Part shown: positions 5,389 to 6,433 of the stretch, piece by piece
Position numbering within the stretch: the stretch's first letter is position 1
Layout of the letters: each line of letters begins with the position of its first letter
NCBI GenBank assembly: GCA_002387005.1
Contig: DGKN01000044.1
Location: 313 to 6,745, forward strand
Length of the DNA: 6,433 nt
Direction: 5' to 3'
DNA from: Propionibacteriaceae bacterium UBA4569
GTDB lineage: Bacteria > Actinomycetota > Actinomycetes > Propionibacteriales > Propionibacteriaceae
Translations under genes and position numbers: made by a program
The notes under the pieces: model-generated
Databases searched by the model: none
What the model saw: the letters and a program-made list of their open reading frames with translations, nothing else
Told to the model about the DNA's origin: nothing

Positions 5389-6150
5389 ATGTGTGGACGC
5401 TATGCGGCCTCCAAGGAGGCCGATCGGCTCAGCGAGATCTTCGAGACGGTTGCGATGGTGCCGGGAGCAGACCTTCCGCCCCGGTTCAACATCGCGCCCA
5501 CTGACACGGTGGCTGCCGTCCTGACCCGCACCGACAGGGAGTCTGGACGAGACATCCGCAAGCTCGCGCCGCTGCGCTGGGGACTGGTGCCCAGCTGGTC
5601 CAAGGATCCCAGGGGCGGCGCGCGCCTGATCAATGCCCGCTCCGAGACCGTCGCCGACAAGCCCGCCTTCCGCAAGGCCTTTGCCAACCGGCGCTGCCTG
5701 CTGCCCGCCGACGGATACTACGAGTGGTACCAACTCGCAGCCGCCCCCGGTTCGTCCAAGCCCCGCAAGCAGCCCTTCTTCATCAGCCCCACCGCCGCCA
5801 ACCCGGCCCGGGTGCCCGGACTGATGGCGATGGCCGGTCTCTACGAGTTCTGGCGCGACGACGCGCTCCCGGCTGACCATCCGGACGCGTGGTGGTCCAC
5901 CTGCACCATCATCACCACCCAGGCCACGGACGCGTTGGGCCACATCCATGACCGGATGCCGGTGCAGGTGCGCCGCGAAGACTGGGCCGACTGGCTCGAC
6001 CCGCGCCTGACCGATCCCTTGGGCGCGCACGACCTGATGCACTTCCCGGCCGAGCAGGAGATGACCGCCTGGGCCGTCTCGACGGCGGTGGGCAAGGTGG
6101 GCAATGAGGGACGCCAGTTGACTCTTCCCCTGGACGGGGAGGCGGTATGA
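5389..6150 (+). CDS. yedK: SRAP (SOS response-associated peptidase) / HMCES-YedK family abasic-site DNA-protein crosslinking protein
   Basis: YedK/HMCES proteins shield abasic sites in single-stranded DNA by forming a thiazolidine bond between the N-terminal cysteine and the sugar aldehyde, protecting stalled forks. The 253-residue product starts MCGRY, so removal of Met exposes the essential Cys2. Other conserved positions are FNIAPT (33-38), LRWGLVPSW (62-70), INARSET (81-87; Asn82, Arg84), YYEWY (110-114, Glu112) and HDRMPV (187-192, His187), matching Asn75, Arg77, Glu105 and His160 of E. coli YedK by motif. The frame stays open on the + strand from 3487, but everything before 5389 is antisense to aroA and the DoxX gene. 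The Cys2 requirement and the -10 box fix the start. Its stop overlaps the next gene as ATGA. No actinobacterial LexA box is seen upstream, so SOS control is not supported by the sequence. Confidence 0.94.
   Translation: MCGRYAASKEADRLSEIFETVAMVPGADLPPRFNIAPTDTVAAVLTRTDRESGRDIRKLAPLRWGLVPSWSKDPRGGARLINARSETVADKPAFRKAFANRRCLLPADGYYEWYQLAAAPGSSKPRKQPFFISPTAANPARVPGLMAMAGLYEFWRDDALPADHPDAWWSTCTIITTQATDALGHIHDRMPVQVRREDWADWLDPRLTDPLGAHDLMHFPAEQEMTAWAVSTAVGKVGNEGRQLTLPLDGEAV
6136..6142 (+). promoter_or_regulatory. ribosome-binding site of the alpha/beta hydrolase gene
   Basis: GGGGAGG lies within the last codons of the SRAP gene, 4 nt before the ATG at 6147. With the ATGA overlap it supports this start and translational coupling to the SRAP gene. 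Confidence 0.65.
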
Positions 6151-6433
6151 GCACGCGGGGCATCACCAGCAGAGCCGTCGACACCCCGCGGGGGCCTGGA
6201 CGACTCGTCCTCGATGGCGACCCATCGGCAGGGACCGTGCTGATGCTCGGCCACGGCGCGGGCGGCGGGATCGAGGCGCCCGACCTGAGGGCGCTGGCCG
6301 CACAGCTCCCGGCGCACGGCATTGCGGTCGTCCGCTTCGAGCAACCCTGGCGGACGGCGGGCCAGAAGGTCGCCGCTGCCCCCAAGCGTCTGGACGAAGC
6401 CTGGCGCCTCGCGGTCGCGGACGTCCGGGAGTG
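6147..6433 (+). CDS. alpha/beta hydrolase, KANL3/Tex30-like family (N-terminal fragment)
   Basis: Ninety-five codons are visible before the window ends, with no stop. The protein begins MSTRGITSRAVDTPRG, followed by a strand (TVLMLGHGAGGG, 30-41) ending in the HGAGG turn, which provides the oxyanion-hole region of alpha/beta hydrolases. Next come a helix (DLRALAAQL, 46-54) and the strand GIAVVRFEQPWR (58-69). The combination GHGAGG, then VVRFEQPWR, then AAAPKRLDEAW is typical of the small hydrolase family related to KANL3/Tex30 and dienelactone hydrolases. The nucleophile elbow and the catalytic Asp and His lie beyond the window, so activity is not shown and the substrate is unknown. The ATG overlaps the SRAP stop by 4 bp and has its own Shine-Dalgarno sequence, so the two are very probably co-expressed. 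Confidence 0.78.
   Translation, partial: MSTRGITSRAVDTPRGPGRLVLDGDPSAGTVLMLGHGAGGGIEAPDLRALAAQLPAHGIAVVRFEQPWRTAGQKVAAAPKRLDEAWRLAVADVRE

Noticed and set aside
5389..6150. Mobile element or defence island around the SRAP gene
   Set aside because: SRAP genes can occur in mobile contexts, but here all neighbours are housekeeping genes of similar composition, with no transposase, integrase, tRNA or direct repeats.

Overview
The window is high-GC, densely coded chromosomal DNA that looks like ordinary core genome of an actinobacterium. The evidence is strong G/C third-position bias with long open antisense frames, an aroA-rsgA-hisN cluster, a HisN-type histidinol phosphatase and several apparently leaderless genes. 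A member of the Propionibacteriaceae is one possibility, partly because SerA is the short E. coli-like form instead of the long form known from Mycobacterium and Streptomyces. That placement is a guess.

Layout from left to right: (1) the last 44 codons of an oligopeptide-type ABC transporter ATPase, + strand; (2) serA, + strand, first enzyme of the phosphorylated serine pathway; (3) a strong hairpin between convergent serA and hisN; (4) a minus-strand cluster transcribed doxX-like > aroA > rsgA > hisN (5304 down to 1491), with a 30-bp gap, then a 4-bp ATGA overlap, then a 23-bp gap; (5) an 84-bp divergent intergenic region; (6) on the + strand, an SRAP/HMCES-type abasic-site shielding gene (yedK-like), joined by another ATGA overlap to (7) an alpha/beta hydrolase cut off by the window end.

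Functionally the minus-strand cluster mixes amino-acid biosynthesis (AroA for aromatic amino acids, HisN for histidine) with ribosome maturation (RsgA) and a DoxX-family membrane protein. The right-hand pair starts a separate unit around DNA abasic-site protection. There are no RNA genes, insertion sequences, CRISPR arrays or prophage genes that I can see, and no gene-free stretch longer than about 100 bp.

I do not see a previously undescribed system. The most interesting non-coding signals are three TAGNCT -10 hexamers lying 6-7 nt before start codons that lack a Shine-Dalgarno sequence (serA, hisN, SRAP gene), and a perfect 4 x 9-bp tandem repeat that forms the C-terminal tail of AroA immediately upstream of the rsgA ribosome-binding site.
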